Positions 32,801 through 46,400 of a stretch of 64,000 nt of DNA are shown here, piece by piece (within the stretch, counting starts at the first letter, position 1; every line of letters starts with the position of its first letter). A program made the position numbers and the translations under genes. The DNA comes from Agapetus fuscipes (taxonomy: Eukaryota > Arthropoda > Insecta > Trichoptera > Glossosomatidae): contig OX637334.1 of NCBI GenBank assembly GCA_951799405.1, forward strand, positions 1 to 64,000, in the 5' to 3' direction. The notes below the pieces were generated by a model. The model did not search any database, had not been told where the DNA came from, and saw only the letters and a program-made list of their open reading frames with translations.

Positions 32801-34113
32801 TCTCCTTAGGATTGTTTGCCACACCGACTTTCTGTCTACAAGCCTCTTTCATTCAATTCTTTAATTAATGTGACCGCTGTAAGCAACTTAAATTGTGAAC
32901 AAATACACATTAATTGCATTTAAGCATTGCCAGGAACTTTGAATTGCTTTATTCATCAATTTGACAGGAGTATTGCAAAACGTAACAAATAAAAATATTT
33001 CGTTATATGCTCCGATTTATTTTCTTGACGGGCAAACATCACCGGTCTATGCGACTAGGATCTTAGCAACTGCTTGCAAAGTATAGGTTTGCTTTTTCTC
33101 TACCAAACCTGACCGTGGGATGTCACATTTTTTTTGCCTATGAAATTTGTGTGATGCCACATCAAGCGCATGAAAGACAAAAGTCATGATGGAATTACTT
33201 GCTTTCTTTATGATAAACTTACAAGGAAAAATAGTTCTTGTTGAGATGTCACATTGCTTAATGCTTGTATCTTAGAACAGAAAAAAATGACAATTTCATG
33301 TGGGTGTTTTCTATTGGGTCTCTGAAGTTGAAATACTTGGCGGGAAATACCCGTTTGCCACGTTTATCTTTAATCTTTGAGAATAACTTTATTTGATTTG
33401 TGTTTCTGTTTTTATATAACTGCCATGGTAGACATGAAACTGAACTAGAGATAAGTCGTAATGTTATTGTATGTTGTTTTTTTCATATTATGAATAAATA
33501 AAAAAGAAATTGTACTTTTGTGTTTTCCTCCACCTGTTTTATCTTATTTCAGACAAAACATGGATAATTTCCTTCTCAGTAGACTCCCAATAAAGACAGA
33601 TTGAATGGTTTTTGAGTTTTTCGGATTTCATGTTAGCTTGATGGCATTTGTTTGGTAAATTTTATCTTCTTGTTAAGCTGCAAGTTTCAAAGGTAATTTC
33701 TTGGGATGAATGAAAGACTGTACTCACATAATCAGCCATCTTGGTCCACTGCTGAAGGCCTCCTTGGAGAATCCATGATGTATTCTCCTGAATCTTCTGA
33801 CTTCAGTCTAGCTGGTTTAGTGGATTTCCCTTTAACGCTTGTATTCTCTTAAGTTTTCCACTCCAATATAATTTTTGTTCAACCCTAGTCCTTCAGTGTG
33901 GCGGCATTTCCTCTTCTACATTGCCCAGCTGCAACTTCTGCATTGCCACTATCCAGATTATGTATGTATTTCACGGTTAGACTTTTTATCTGATTGTCTT
34001 CATGCATTGGTCATCCTTTCTTCTCTCATAAGGAGCTCGACATTCTGCAGCATGATGATGAGTTGGTGATTTCTTTATAGAGCCGTTTTGTGATGAAGTC
34101 ACTCCAAGGGTGC
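29855..34113. other. Rab39 3' UTR and downstream AT-rich sequence
   Basis: No coding sequence. AATAAA at 30741-30746 is a possible poly(A) signal for Rab39; later ones occur near 31861 and 33491. A ~33-bp unit (GTATTGTTTGTTACAGT...) is repeated three times at 30267-30371, and a ~32-bp unit (TGTGGCCTTTAGCTCTATAG) twice at 31376-31440. Confidence 0.55.
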
Positions 34114-34402
34114 TTAACCTTTTTGCTTCTGAATATTCTGGCTGTATGAATACCCCCAGTACTGAATACTTCTTCAAGCATATTTTTACAACATTTATTG
34201 TTTCCTACCTTGATTGATTGACGACACTTGTGAACAAACTATGTGCACAATCACATGTATTAGTTATTCAAGAACAAAACTCATAAAGGTTTAGCACATT
34301 TCCCTTGCAGATTTATCAGGGATGACGTCTATGATTGACAGCCGCACTGTATGCAAGTTTACACTTGACGCCTATGTGTGTCACCCGCAGTTAAAGGGTT
34401 AA
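34114..34402. mobile_element. piggyBac-style MITE, copy A
   Basis: It is bounded by TTAA at 34114-34117 and 34399-34402. The inner ends are CCTTTTTG and, on the other strand, CCCTTTAACTGCGGG. It is the reverse complement of most of 57377-57682 (shared TCAATCATAGATG, AACTGCGGGT and CAGAATATTC blocks). TTAA ends fit piggyBac-type target duplication. Confidence 0.65.
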
Positions 34403-37113
34403 AGCAATGTGGGTCCTGGATCTGGAGGGAGAAAAGGAGAGAGTGGGGATTGAATAAGACAAACATTGTTTTCATCAACACAGGAGTAACAACTGCTGGA
34501 TCAGTATATTTGAAGAACACGGAGCAGTCGGGAATACAAAATAGAGTGCGCCAACATCGGCCACAGCTTTGAGTATCATCAAATACAAATTGTTAATAAA
34601 GAAATTGATCACATTCTTGTTTACTCTCTAAGTAAGGCTCGCCATACATTCTGCAGTACTGGACTGATTCATATAAAATACATCTTTTCTTCTTTAATTA
34701 CAAATGACAAAATAACGCAAGGCCAACCTCTACAATCTTTAAGCTTTAAAACATATTTCTTCTTTTATACTAACATTAACTTAGCTTTACAATTCATTAT
34801 TCTAAGTATGGGTCTTGGCTTCATGCAATGCACTTGGCTGGTTTTGAAATAATTGTTTATGAAAGTATCAAATTTCAGTAAAAAAATGGGTGGATTTGCA
34901 AGATTTATATTGCTCTGGTTACAAGTATAAAGCAAGCTCCTTGTTTTGTTTACATGTTTATGATAAGGTACATACATCCTATATTTAATGGGATTTAACT
35001 AACTATCCTTCCATAAATTCAAGTAGGTACAATCCTTTACATTAAATGAAATCATTGAGCCACAGAACACATTAATTATTATTTAAATTTAAATGGAAAG
35101 ATTTCTTCATCAATTTCTTTCCACAAACTTTGTCTAGTTTTGAAGTCACAAGAATAACAATAAGATGGTAACATTTCATGTCAACTCAATAAAATGTTAA
35201 ACACGCATTAATAATGTTGTCTAAATCAACTTTACAGCTACTTAACTAGTTTAACATTAGAGGACGCTGATATAAGAATAAATACAAGGTGAGCCCTGTA
35301 GATCTCAATTAAATGTGAGTCAAAGTTTGTGAATCAATGAAAGATTTACTAAACACACCAAATACACAGAGCAATCAACAAAGAAAGGAATGAGCACAAA
35401 AACATGTGTGTGCATTTGCCTGCTGAAAGTAATCATTATTATTTTATGTACAAACACACCTTTACTTGGAGATCAACTTTACTGCTGAGTCCATCAACCC
35501 AATAATTATTCTCACATCAGCGTGAACAGAGCATAACTGTACAAATATGGAGAAGGCAATTCAAAAGTATAATAACGTCTTAGCACTAGCTGTGCTATTT
35601 AAATTTGCACCAAAATCATTCCTGTTTCCTTGAAAAGTAAAATAATAAGCAGGTATGAAACCTATACACATAATTTATAAGCCAGGATGGCAAACAGCAC
35701 ATGAATATACTTTTTAAATATATCACTTTCAGCAATATTTATATCAGTTTGCTGAATACCAAATAAACTATAAACTTTATATGTGAAATATAAATATGGA
35801 AATATTTATTCTGTAAAAATATATGGACTGTTCACTGTGAACAATACTTCCTAGTTACATACTGATTAGTTTCGTCTTCTTCCCTTTCACATCTGACAAA
35901 TTTGGAATTCATATTTGTGCAATTTAATGAAATATCAAAAATAGTTCAGTTTAAAGAAAATAAAATAATTGCAAATGTTTTAAAAATATATTTTATTACA
36001 AATTATAATAGCAATAAAACCAGTTAGTCATTTTAAAGATAAAAAATACACTGGGGTTGATAAATATGTTGTGTTACTTGATAAGATTATTATAGTTTAT
36101 CTAACATAGAAACTGTTGTCATTTGTTGTAAGAGCCCCAGCCCAGGAATTGTAGGAGTGCATGGGGGAGCATGCTGGCTTGGACATGTGCGGGTGGTCTG
36201 TCTGACAATCCCTTACATTTCACAACTAGATGCAATGCAATCACATTTGGATAGCTCATAGCTCAGTGGTAGCACTGCGGACTCTGAATGGGAAGGTTGT
36301 GGGTTCGAATCCCGGCGGAGCAAAAAAAAAATACCATTTATATTTTCAAATTTGCTCTTCGCTGGGTTGAAAAATTCATAAACCTTTACCAATGACCGGT
36401 CACCAAAGGTTCATTCAGCCTTACAGCAACTGGGTCTTCCTTGAGTATTGGCGCTTTGTAGCGACGACCAAGCTCGTACACCTCTGCGGCACTACAACAA
36501 GTGTCATAGACCCCTAGTCTCTAGAATCGATGGAGTCTCCCGCACAGGATTTCTTAAAAAAAAAAAATTGAATCGGATGGTGTGTAAAAGGAGTAATCCT
36601 TAGTTAAAAATTAAAGAATTTTTAGTTGAAAGCAATTGTTTAGTGCATTTCAATCTCATAAATAAATTAGTTAAAAGAACTTGCCAATTTTCTATCGACA
36701 TTATGAATGAAACATAGTTTTATGAAATTCAATATTTTTTACAAATATGGATAACTTCGTTGCATATTTTTGTATTAAAATTCATCAAATGTAATGAAAA
36801 CATACAATATTTAAGGAATACTCATCGATCAGTACAAAATACATAGATGGCTTGCGTCTGTTTCTCCCCATAGGAACAAGCATACCATGAAACAGAATGA
36901 TAAATAAAGAACGAAAAATCGAGACATAAGATATTAACGTCATATGGCAAAGAGACATAGACATGACGGTTGTCTGGAAACAGATGACAAGACCTTGTTT
37001 GTAAGAAGTGTGCGTCCTAGGGTGCACTCTTTTGTTGTACACAAATCAGCTCGGATGCTCCATCTGTAGCTTTTCTGTTGATCAATGGAAACACTGAATT
37101 TATCATTTGGTAT
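34403..37113. other. AT-rich, mostly single-copy, with a SINE
   Basis: No gene is seen. 36250-36479 is a family 2 SINE. A 64-codon frame at 34378-34572 overlaps the MITE end and has no recognised motif. Confidence 0.5.
36250..36479 (+). mobile_element. SINE family 2, copy e
   Basis: Head TAGCTCAGTGGTAGCACTGC with B box GGTTCGAATCCC, then GGTTGAAAAATTCATAAACC, GACCGGTCACCAAAGGTTCA and GCGACGACCAAGCTCG. The tail after CTCG is missing. Confidence 0.85.
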
Positions 37114-37167
37114 AAATAACCTTTGTTTTATTCTACTAATAATAGTAGAATAAAACAAAGGTTATTT
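37114..37167. repeat. Perfect hairpin (25-bp arms, 4-nt loop)
   Basis: AAATAACCTTTGTTTTATTC...TACTA, loop ATAA, then the exact reverse complement. Confidence 0.9.
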
Positions 37168-37341
37168 TCATTTCTTTTAATTAAAATGGAGTTCAACAAA
37201 GTTTCCGCTGAAACATTTAAAAAATTGTATCATTTGGTAATTTGACAAAACCTTTGAAAAATCAATTTAAAATTTCAATAACAGATGCAAATCAAGATGA
37301 ACCACTTTATTAATGATCCACAATTACTTCTTAACACCAAA

Positions 37342-37584
37342 CGGGGCTATTCTTAGACATTTTAGTCGTCGGTTGAGCCCACGCTTTGACAAACTAATGA
37401 TACATTTGTATGAAGACCTGTTAATCCAAGATGGCCGCAAGTGAATAGCTGATTTGTCTTCATACAAATATTACAAAATTCGGTAGGTAAGAATGCCCGT
37501 GCTGATGAAACTTCCAGCTCAGGCACCATTAGTTTGTCAAAGCGTGGGCTCAACCGACGACTAAAATGTCTAAGAATAGCCCCG
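37342..37584. mobile_element. 243-bp MITE with perfect 58-bp terminal inverted repeats
   Basis: Both ends begin CGGGGCTATTCTTAGACATT and stay identical (inverted) for 58 bp, through GCTTTGACAAACTAATG. The spacer is about 127 bp. It encodes nothing. Perfect arms suggest a young or recently converted element. Confidence 0.9.
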
Positions 37585-39689
37585 AAAGTGTGGATTAAGC
37601 TTTTGGAAGAATTGTCAAGAAAACAAAAACTGATGTATTTAAATTTAAACAAAATTTCAATAAATGAATGAAAAAGTCTATGTCTAAATTAATTATATGA
37701 ATTCTTTCATGTACATTGATTGGTTTAAATATAAGCTCTGAAGTTTGTACAGAAATTACATAAAAGTAGGGGTTCAACATGATTTTGCAGAAAACATAAA
37801 TCAATTGCTAACAAATAAACGCATAAAAATGTCCCTCTTTAAATTTCTGAGCAACTTAATGTGTCTTGATTGCCACTTGAAGTCCATGTGATTTTGAGCA
37901 AAGAAATGGAATATGATCCAGAATTCCTGCACCTATAGGCAGGTTGGCAGATATTCATACTTGACTAATGGGTGAGTGTAAGGTTGACCTCCTAACTTGG
38001 TTCACTTTTGATGCCACCCCAGTTTCAGGGAAAGGCGGCAGGAGTTTAGGAGGAAAGTTTATTTTTATGTGAGGTTTGGCTTTTTTTGTATGTATTTTTT
38101 GTAAGCGCAAACTAACATGTGCCTGTTTGTAGGCATGCATTAAATATGAGCCTTAAATGTCAATATATCTTTGCAACTTAGATTATACATTATATATAGA
38201 TAGACTTAATTTTTTTTGGCTAAAACCAAAGTTTAACTATTCAAAAGTAAACAAAAATTATTTTGCACTTCTTGCATGTCAAAATAATGAGCTTACGGAA
38301 ATAATTCAGGTGCTCTCTTTATACGATTTAAAGACAATCCACAGTCACTCCAACAAAAGCACCAAAACAAATTCTAAAACATGGATAGTTGTTCATCACT
38401 CTAATTCATTACAACTAAAATCCAGATGGTTAGTGTAATTAGCCTCTTTTCTTGATAATCTCGATCAACATATTTTTGTCTGCGTTCAATGAAATATTTT
38501 GTTGAGTCCGAGGCGTCATTTCTTGAGTTCAGAAATTCAATTTTGAATTGAAGCAACATTTCCACACAAAGTACATGTTAGATTCAGGCTAAGTATTTTT
38601 AATACGATAAATAATCATTACTTCATTGAGTGCAGGGTAACTGCAGCACTTACATACATTAGTTGGGGAGTATAAACATTTTGACTAAGATGGCTACAGC
38701 ATAACGCTTTCTCAGTCCAACTGTTTGTGTTTTGTGTTGTCAGTTTATCGTACTTTGATATGACACTAATAGATATGATAGGATATTTGTACAGACACTT
38801 AGAAGAGCACTAACGTACATGTAATACAAAATGGAATTGCAGATTTTGGTTACTTTTATATTTAGGCAATGGAATATTGCTCGGGGTTCAGGCTGTTTAC
38901 ATGAGGAGTTTCATATAAAAATATTTGATAAAATCCAAATTAACAGCAGCTAAAATGGCCAATATAATATTCAAAACAAAACATAACCTAATCAAAACAA
39001 GAAAACCTTTTATGCAGTGGTAAAGAGATCACAGTAACCGTGGTTGAAAGTGGACCTAACAACGCCATCTCGTGCATCACTTCTGATAGTTGCACATGAA
39101 GTTAGCCGTGTTCATCTGCTCGCGGGTCTTATTTGATTTTTTATAAAAAGCACGCTGAAGTTATAGGAAGTGGTGTCAGGGAGGTTGTGCTGTACTTGAA
39201 GGAGTATTTAGTGAATATAAAAGCAGCGCCCTCACTCCAACAGCACCTATGTTCATTAAGACTCGAGTGTAACGGAAATCTATCCAATCCCTTCAAAGTT
39301 AGGTTCTGCTATGTTTGGATAGTGTTACATAAATGGCGGCCATCTTGGCTATTGTTATTCCTGATTTTACCCCTTATTGTACCTACTTGGAATAAAACAA
39401 ACGAGGCATTTTACTTCATATAATTTTTACAAGAGCACTTTTTAAATCTACACACTGTTAGGTTAACATATTTCTATTTGATTACAATTAAATGTGTAAG
39501 GTATATAAAGGTGGTATTGCACTTCATGTTGAGTGGATCACACGACTGGGAACCCACTGAGGACACCCACGAGACAAGGAGATTTCTATCAGCAGATATT
39601 TTGGAATGCCTCGCAGCAAATAAGCTTCCACTTGACTCCTTAATTAGCACATGTATTGATATAATCCCCAAAACTTTATTTTTCTTTAT
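37585..39689. other. AT-rich, non-coding, one R-family copy
   Basis: 37965-38187 is a degenerate plus-strand R-family repeat (GGTTCACTTTTGATGCCACC ... CTTTGCAACTTAGATTATA). No gene is seen in the rest. Confidence 0.5.
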
Positions 39690-40361
39690 AGTTGCATGCA
39701 TGTAGAGTACAGGGAGGTGGAGCAGGCGCTGGTGGGTTCTGCGTTGCATGCATGTAGAGTACAGGGAGGTGGAGCAGGCGCTGGTGGGTTCTGCGTTGCA
39801 TGCATGTAGAGTACAGGAGGTGGAGCAGGCGCTGGTGGGTTCTGCGTTGCATGCATGTAGAGTACAGGGAGGTGGAGCGCCTGCTGGTGGGTTCTGCGTT
39901 GCATGCATGTAGAGTACAGGAGGTGGAGCAGGGGCTGGTGGGTTCTGCGTTGCATGCATGTAGAGTACAGGAGGTGGAGCAGGCGCTGGTGGGTTCTGCG
40001 TTGCATGCATGTAGAGTACAGGAGGTGGAGCAGGGGCTGGTGGGTTCTGCGTTGCATGCATGTAGAGTACAGGAGGTGGAGCAGGGGCTGGTGGGTTCTG
40101 CGTTGCATGCATGTAGAGTACAGGAGGTGGAGCAGGGGCTGGTGGGTTCTGCGTTGCATGCATGTAGAGTACAGGAGGTGGAGCAGGGGCTGGTGGGTTC
40201 TGCGTTGCATGCATGTAGAGTACAGGAGGTGGAGCAGGGGCTGGTGGGTTCTGCGTTGCATGCATGTAGAGTACAGGGAGGTGGAGCAGGCGCTGGTGGG
40301 TTCTGCGTTGCATGCATGTAGAGTACAGGGAGGTGGAGCAGGCGCTGGTGGGTTCTGCGGG
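39690..40361. repeat. 51/52-bp minisatellite, about 13 units
   Basis: The unit is TTGCATGCATGTAGAGTACA followed by GG(G)AGGTGGAGCAGG(C/G)GCTGGTGGGTTCTGCG. Length alternates between 51 and 52 bp because of GGAGG versus GGGAGG. Long frames are open on both strands across the array because 51 is a multiple of three. They lack initiation context or homology and are not annotated as genes. Confidence 0.95.
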
Positions 40362-42727
40362 TGGGATTCTTCTTGACATGGTGTAGAGTTTCACAGTTCA
40401 GCTGGGTAAACCGTTCCTTAAATGTATTCTACTACAATGTCAAATAAAATGAATGCAAATTGACAACAATCATGAAATAGAATAATTGTAAAAGTAGAAT
40501 CGGGATCTATAATAACAATGTCTTATCTACATTTAAAAGGTCACCATTTTTCATTTTTAGTTATTTCTTTATAACCCTTATTTTGAGAGCTCAATTATAT
40601 TAACAAGGTTGTTGTTTTTTTTTATAAATCAGCCCTACATAGATACATTACTTTAGCTAGGTTTATCACATATTTTGTGAATAATTTATCATTATATGGT
40701 TTTACATATTTCATACATGATTTTTTAACATTCTAGTCAATAACATTAGGGTTTTGAAAATGTTGGGCAATTGAGACTCAAACATGGCAATCTAGGAAAG
40801 TGTTCAAGAGTGAGATCACAACGTGGAAATGATGAGAAAGTGATTTTCTGTTCTGTTTCTGTGTTCTCATACATTTATCTCATTAGAGAGAATCCTAGAT
40901 TGCAGCTTTTGATTCTGTATTACTCATTTAGTTCAGTTTTTTTTTTACTTTGACTCTTTAGACACCAAGAGTCTATTGCCACACGCCATTTTTGGTAAAT
41001 CCTTTCCCCCATTTGTATTATTACTTTAGCCTCACATCCTTATTATTTGATTGTGAATATTATCATAGCACAGAGTTACAATAAGACAATAATGCTTGAG
41101 TAACAATATGTATGGGGAGGAGTAAATGCCTACACATTGTACTCATGAAAAGCAAATTGGTAGAATTTTTATTGAAATGGTCGCTACAAAAATGTGCTAA
41201 TTAATTACATAGTTGAATGAATGAAAATAGCAAACTGGCAAGAGAAGCAAATTGAAAAATGAGAAAGAAAATCATTCATTCAAATTTATTAATTTATATT
41301 TTCCACACAAATGACATGAAAACGTTGAATGTTCAATAACAAATAGATTAGTGTGAATGTACATTTTGAGCTGCAACGAAGATGGCCATAATCCAGTTAT
41401 CTTCCATTTTACAAACAAAACATTAGAAATATCTTACAGAATCCTTACACACTAAAGCACTGAAATACTTGTAGGCTCATTAAGGTGTTTACGATTTACG
41501 CTGGAATATATTAGCTGTTGACGCTTACAGCTGCTTAAGCGGAGTCCCCAGACAGACTTGCTGTTTTGTGGGCGTTCCTACATGTTCAGTGTGTAATGGA
41601 TGCTATTTCATAAAAATTATATATGACTTGTTCTAAGTCTTATGGTTACATAAAGATTCAACAGCATTATTTGGGTATATAATGGTCACAAAATATTAAT
41701 TATAGAAAAATAATGACGAACAAACAATACTGAATAAGACGAGATAAGGATCCGGCCATACATACAAGAAAATACACACATTTTGTGCCAAAAAGAAGCA
41801 AGAATACTATTTATTAACAGCGCAGATGCTCTGTTCTGCATGTGCTTGTTATGTTTCTTTATATTTTGAACTTGGTACAGTTTTTCAAATTTTGTTCTAT
41901 GTGTTGCCAGGCTAATAAAAACAATTCAAACAGTTAAAAAGCTAGGTTAGATATTTTGTATTCATTTTAGTTAGCTGCATACAAAAGGCTTCATTTTGAA
42001 TGAATGATTTTTCAAAATAAGATGGCTGCATTTGGGAAATGTGTAGTTTATTTCACTAGAAAGGTACTTTTGATATAATAATGCTAATGTAACATTATTT
42101 TGAGCAAGCTGGTATTTGTAATGTTACCAGCGCATACAAATAATCCAACTCAAATTTTAAAATCTAGTTTGCCGTGTGAAACATCTTACAAAAAACTTAT
42201 AACTTATTACAGCTGTTGGGATTTAACAATTTAATTTAATTATTTGGTTGAAGATAATGGTATGTTATCAGCTTCATTCTAACAAAAGAAACAAATAACT
42301 CCAAATACTCAAAAGTTACGGGGAAAAATTCTGACATGGTATTATTCCATACATATTTTTTCAAATCTTCAAATAGCTATGTTTTTTATGCTGTTGTGAT
42401 TTTACAGCACTGTGAAGTGTCTGCTGTTGACAGATGTGCTACACGCAGGACGTAGTGCTTTAGTGACCTTTCAAACTACCTACATTATGTCGTATTGAAA
42501 AAGTAATGGCTGCCTGTTCTAGCCCGGCTAAGTGATATCATTTTTTTTTCACACTTTAAATGTGCACAGTCCATTCAACATGTATACAGAATCAATTTGA
42601 ATTTGGAACAAATATTGATATGTGTTCGCAACAAATAATACTTTTTCCAGAATCTTAACCAGGAACAACTTCATTTTTAGATATTGCAAATTACATATTT
42701 TTAAATTTCTACAAGGACAGAGCAAAA
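40362..42727. other. AT-rich, probably intergenic or 3' UTR
   Basis: No gene or repeat recognised. It may include the long 3' UTR of the minus-strand gene whose stop is at 43195. Confidence 0.4.
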
Positions 42728-42765
42728 TGTAGATGCATCTGCGGAGGTACTTGCAACACCTAGCT
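42728..42765 (+). mobile_element. RTE-like 3' end scrap
   Basis: GATGCATCTGCGGAGGTAC matches the RTE 3' end at 19328-19350; only the last ~35 bp are present. Confidence 0.55.
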
Positions 42766-42768
42766 ACT

Positions 42769-42932
42769 AAGGGCCATCACAAACTGGACGCCTTGTCGCC
42801 GCGACTTGGCGACTCTTGACGCCAAGTGTGCGGAGCTTTGAACAAAATATATGAAAACTGTCAGCCGCAGCCTGTCCCCGCGACTAGTCGGCGATCTGCC
42901 GCTGTCGCCTGTCGCCCAGTGTGCTCCTAGAC
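42769..42932. mobile_element. GC-rich foldback MITE, copy 2
   Basis: The reverse complement matches 69-224: GTGTGCGGAGCTTTGAACAA, then AACTGTCAGCCGCAGCCTGT and CGCGACTAGTCG. The ends are more diverged than in copy 1. Confidence 0.65.
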
Positions 42933-43194
42933 TAACAGTAGCAGTAATATGTCCAGGTTGGAATAGAAGAAAATCTGTCCCTTGTACTTGAGCACACAAC
43001 GTTAATGTGAGAACTCCTAGATGTGATCTTTGGTTGTTGCACTCGCTTATTCATTATTTGTCTGTTGTTAGAATGGCGCTACGCACACATCACACATAAA
43101 CCTAAGCTGCATTGTTCATTCGTCTATTAAATGCTGATTTTACACCGTAATCCTAAATGTTAAAATATTTCCTGATGTCCCATGTGAACTGGAA

Positions 43195-43454
43195 TCACCT
43201 CTGAGTTGGCGCAGTGCTAGTGTCCTGCTCGCAGCTACTGGCGTCCTGCTCACAGCTGCTCTGCGGGTTCTCCTTGAGGCCCTCCCTCTCCGCCTGGCTT
43301 GCTTCAGGATTGTTGCTTGCTGGTTGCTGTGAATGGTTGGGAGTGCTGCTGGTGGCTGGGAGTGCCTCCAGGATGTGGGGCTGGGTTGCCTTATTAGTGT
43401 CTGCCGGCTCACTGGGCAGTGGCTCTATTTGTACTGGGATTATTTGTGTGATTT
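43195..43454 (-). CDS. SAPS-like gene, last coding exon
   Basis: Acceptor CTCTTTCAG|AA completes a Glu codon. Encodes EITQIIPVQIEPLPSEPADT and a low-complexity tail (SSCEQDASSCEQDT) before TGA. Confidence 0.75.
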
Positions 43455-46400
43455 CTGAAAGAGGAAAACACTATAAATAATAGATCACCGCCCTGTCAGC
43501 GCACACACTTGGCGGTAATGCTAAATGCAGGACGGTGCACCTTAGTATTTCTTCAAACTACCTACACAATATTGAATTGAAATTGTACATTCTATATTAT
43601 CTTAACCCGACCAGGCGACTTCACAAATATTCCCCTTATTTCAGAGTCCATTAATATTTTAGTTTTCAGTTTGTTAAACTACAAAGTAAAAATTAAATAC
43701 GTAAGCATTCTGTTTGTTCAGTAAACAGTTTATGTTTAAGCTGGGGCGGTGGTCAGGGCATGATGGATCATAAGGCCGTGTGATGGAAGCCAACTTTAAG
43801 CTTAAAAATTCTTTGGAGAGCTCGCTAACAGCAAATGCAACTATTTCAAGTGATGTCATCTCAGCCGTTAGCTTTCTTAGCTTCCCATTAATGGTCCATA
43901 CTATTCCACTGACAGTTGACAGCTAGCCCCAACACCAACATGAGCCTTAATTATAAATGACTAGGGGCTCCGCCCCTGGCTGCTACGCAACCCAATCCCT
44001 TAACATTAGGCAATGTGTATATTTCACATAGTTTTCTTGCGTTAAAATTTGTTATATTAGAAAACATGTAAAATAAAAAATGCAGTTTTTGTAAAATAAA
44101 TTATTTTTTTAAGTCTTTTAACAAAAGAAAGAAAACTAAAAGCAAATAAAAAAAACCAAACCGGTTTTAATTTGCTCCATCATAGTCCTTGACTTATATG
44201 TTGGTATGAGGCTGACCACCCAAGCTGTTAACAAATGTTGCACTTTGCCAATGTCACCCAACAAAAGAGCCTGTATGAAGAAGGTTATGAACTCTGGAGG
44301 AAATGAAAGAAGTAAGGACAGAAAGAAATGGCGGTTGATCTGTAATGTTGGCGGCTATCTATCTATAACCTATAATCTAAGCTGCAAAGATATTTATTTA
44401 TTTATTCATTCTTTAACGGCACATTGTGCCTTTTACATGTATACAAAAATAGAAATAAAAATACATTACAGACATAACAGTATCAAAATAAAACAGATTC
44501 CTACAAAATAAATCTTACAATAAGATTACTACAGAATAAAAGTAGAAGATATTTATGCAAAAAGTAAGAAGATGAAGAAAAAAACATAAGAGAGAAAAGA
44601 AAGAAGAAAAACATGAGAGCAATGAGCATATAGCATATAGAGCAATAAGAGCATGATCAAGTAATAATATTAAAACTTAGGTAAAATAAAAGAACACACA
44701 GATGAGGGTAAACAAAAATTGAAATACATTGCAAAAAAGTTAACAAAATAAGTAGAAAATAAAAAATAAAAACAAAGATAAAACAAAAAAAAAACAAAAA
44801 AGAAAAAGCAAGGTCTTATATTAAAGTAACAAAAATAAACTAGAAATTTGATAAAACTAGAGTAAACAATAGTACAGTACAATATTATAAGAGATGCAAC
44901 TCTACAATAATTATTATGTACTTATTATGTACCATGGGAGTTGAAGTACTTAATTAAATTATATTTGTATGTTTTAGGATTTGTATGAGTGTCAGAATCT
45001 ATTTCATTGTATATATTACCCAAACGTTGTGTAACAATTATATAAAAGAAGGACACGCCTGAGCACAAGGCCAGGCTGGAGGGGGTAACGACCTGCTGGC
45101 GCGAGCAGTCGGACAAAGCACGCAGACAGAGCAAGATCTAGTTACTTGTGTTTTAATTAAGAACCCTCGGAAGAAACGTAACAAATGGTGTCAGGTGTGG
45201 GGTTTAAAACCAAGTACTTAACCAAGTACCAAGTAAAAAAAATCTGCATTGACAATGTTTTAAATATTAAAATATTTCGTGGACATTATAAAATTTGTAA
45301 TTATTGTGCGTAACTAACTACCTACGACGTGTTCGAGAGACTTTTGATACGAAATAAATACTATTAGTTATTATTATTCTACAATATTTCTGATTTAAAA
45401 ATAAACATTCAAAATAATTATAAAGTGGTACCTATCTACATTATAATGGTACTTAACATTGAGTGATAGACGTGCAAAAATCCAAATTAATTATTATCCC
45501 ACATTATATTTAAATTGGTTGAAATAAATTTAAATTATTTTGTTAAAAGTATATTCTTCTTCTTCTAACAAAACAAGAAAATGGCAAAATTTGTGAATAT
45601 AAAAGACTTAAAAGTGGTGGAATTGAAGGAGGAATTGGCTGAGAGAGATCTGGATTCTTCGGGACAGAAAACAACCCTGCAGGCGCGTTTGACGGAAGCC
45701 TTAGAAAACGCGGGCGAAAATCCCAGTGCTTTCGTTCTGCTGTCAGGAGGAGGAGCCCTGGCAGAGCTTAATACGAGCCTGAGTGGACTGAAAGCAGAGA
45801 TGGCTGTCAACTCCAAGAGCTTGGAGGAGAAGATGGCTGACAACTCCAAGAGCTTGGAGGAGAAGATGACCGAGTTGGCTGTCAACTCCAAGAGCTTGGA
45901 GGAGAAGATGGCTGACAACTCCAAGAGCTTGAGGGAAGACCTGGCTGGCTGGAAGGAGGAGATGGCTAAAAACCTAGCCGAGAAGATGACCAATCTTAAG
46001 GAAGAGCTGGAGGAGAAACTGACTGGCCTTGAGGAAAGGCAAACAGAGACAATGTCAGAAATTGAAGCCCGAGTTTCCAACCTGGAAGAGCGTCTGCGAG
46101 CTAAGCTGGCTGACAAGTGCCCTATGGAGTCAACCCGACTGTCGCCAGCGACCGGCCATAGCCAGAACAATGAGACTAGCGGAGAATGCTCTACTCCAAT
46201 AAAAGTGGCCAGAGGGGAGGAAGATCCATGGCTGGTAAAGCACAATCTTCCGACCTTTGATGGGAAAACATCCTGGGAAGAGTATATGACGCTTTTCGAG
46301 ACAGCAGCGATGATGGGAAACTGGACCCAGCAGAAGAAGGCTTCTGTGCTGAGTTTGTCATTGCGAGGGGATGCCTTGCGGGTACTACAAATGGTACCCA

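Noticed and set aside
39474..40394. Long open frames (up to 306 codons) across the 51-bp array, both strands
   Set aside because: They arise because 51 is divisible by three; the peptide is a pure repeat with no homology and frames shift at 52-bp units.
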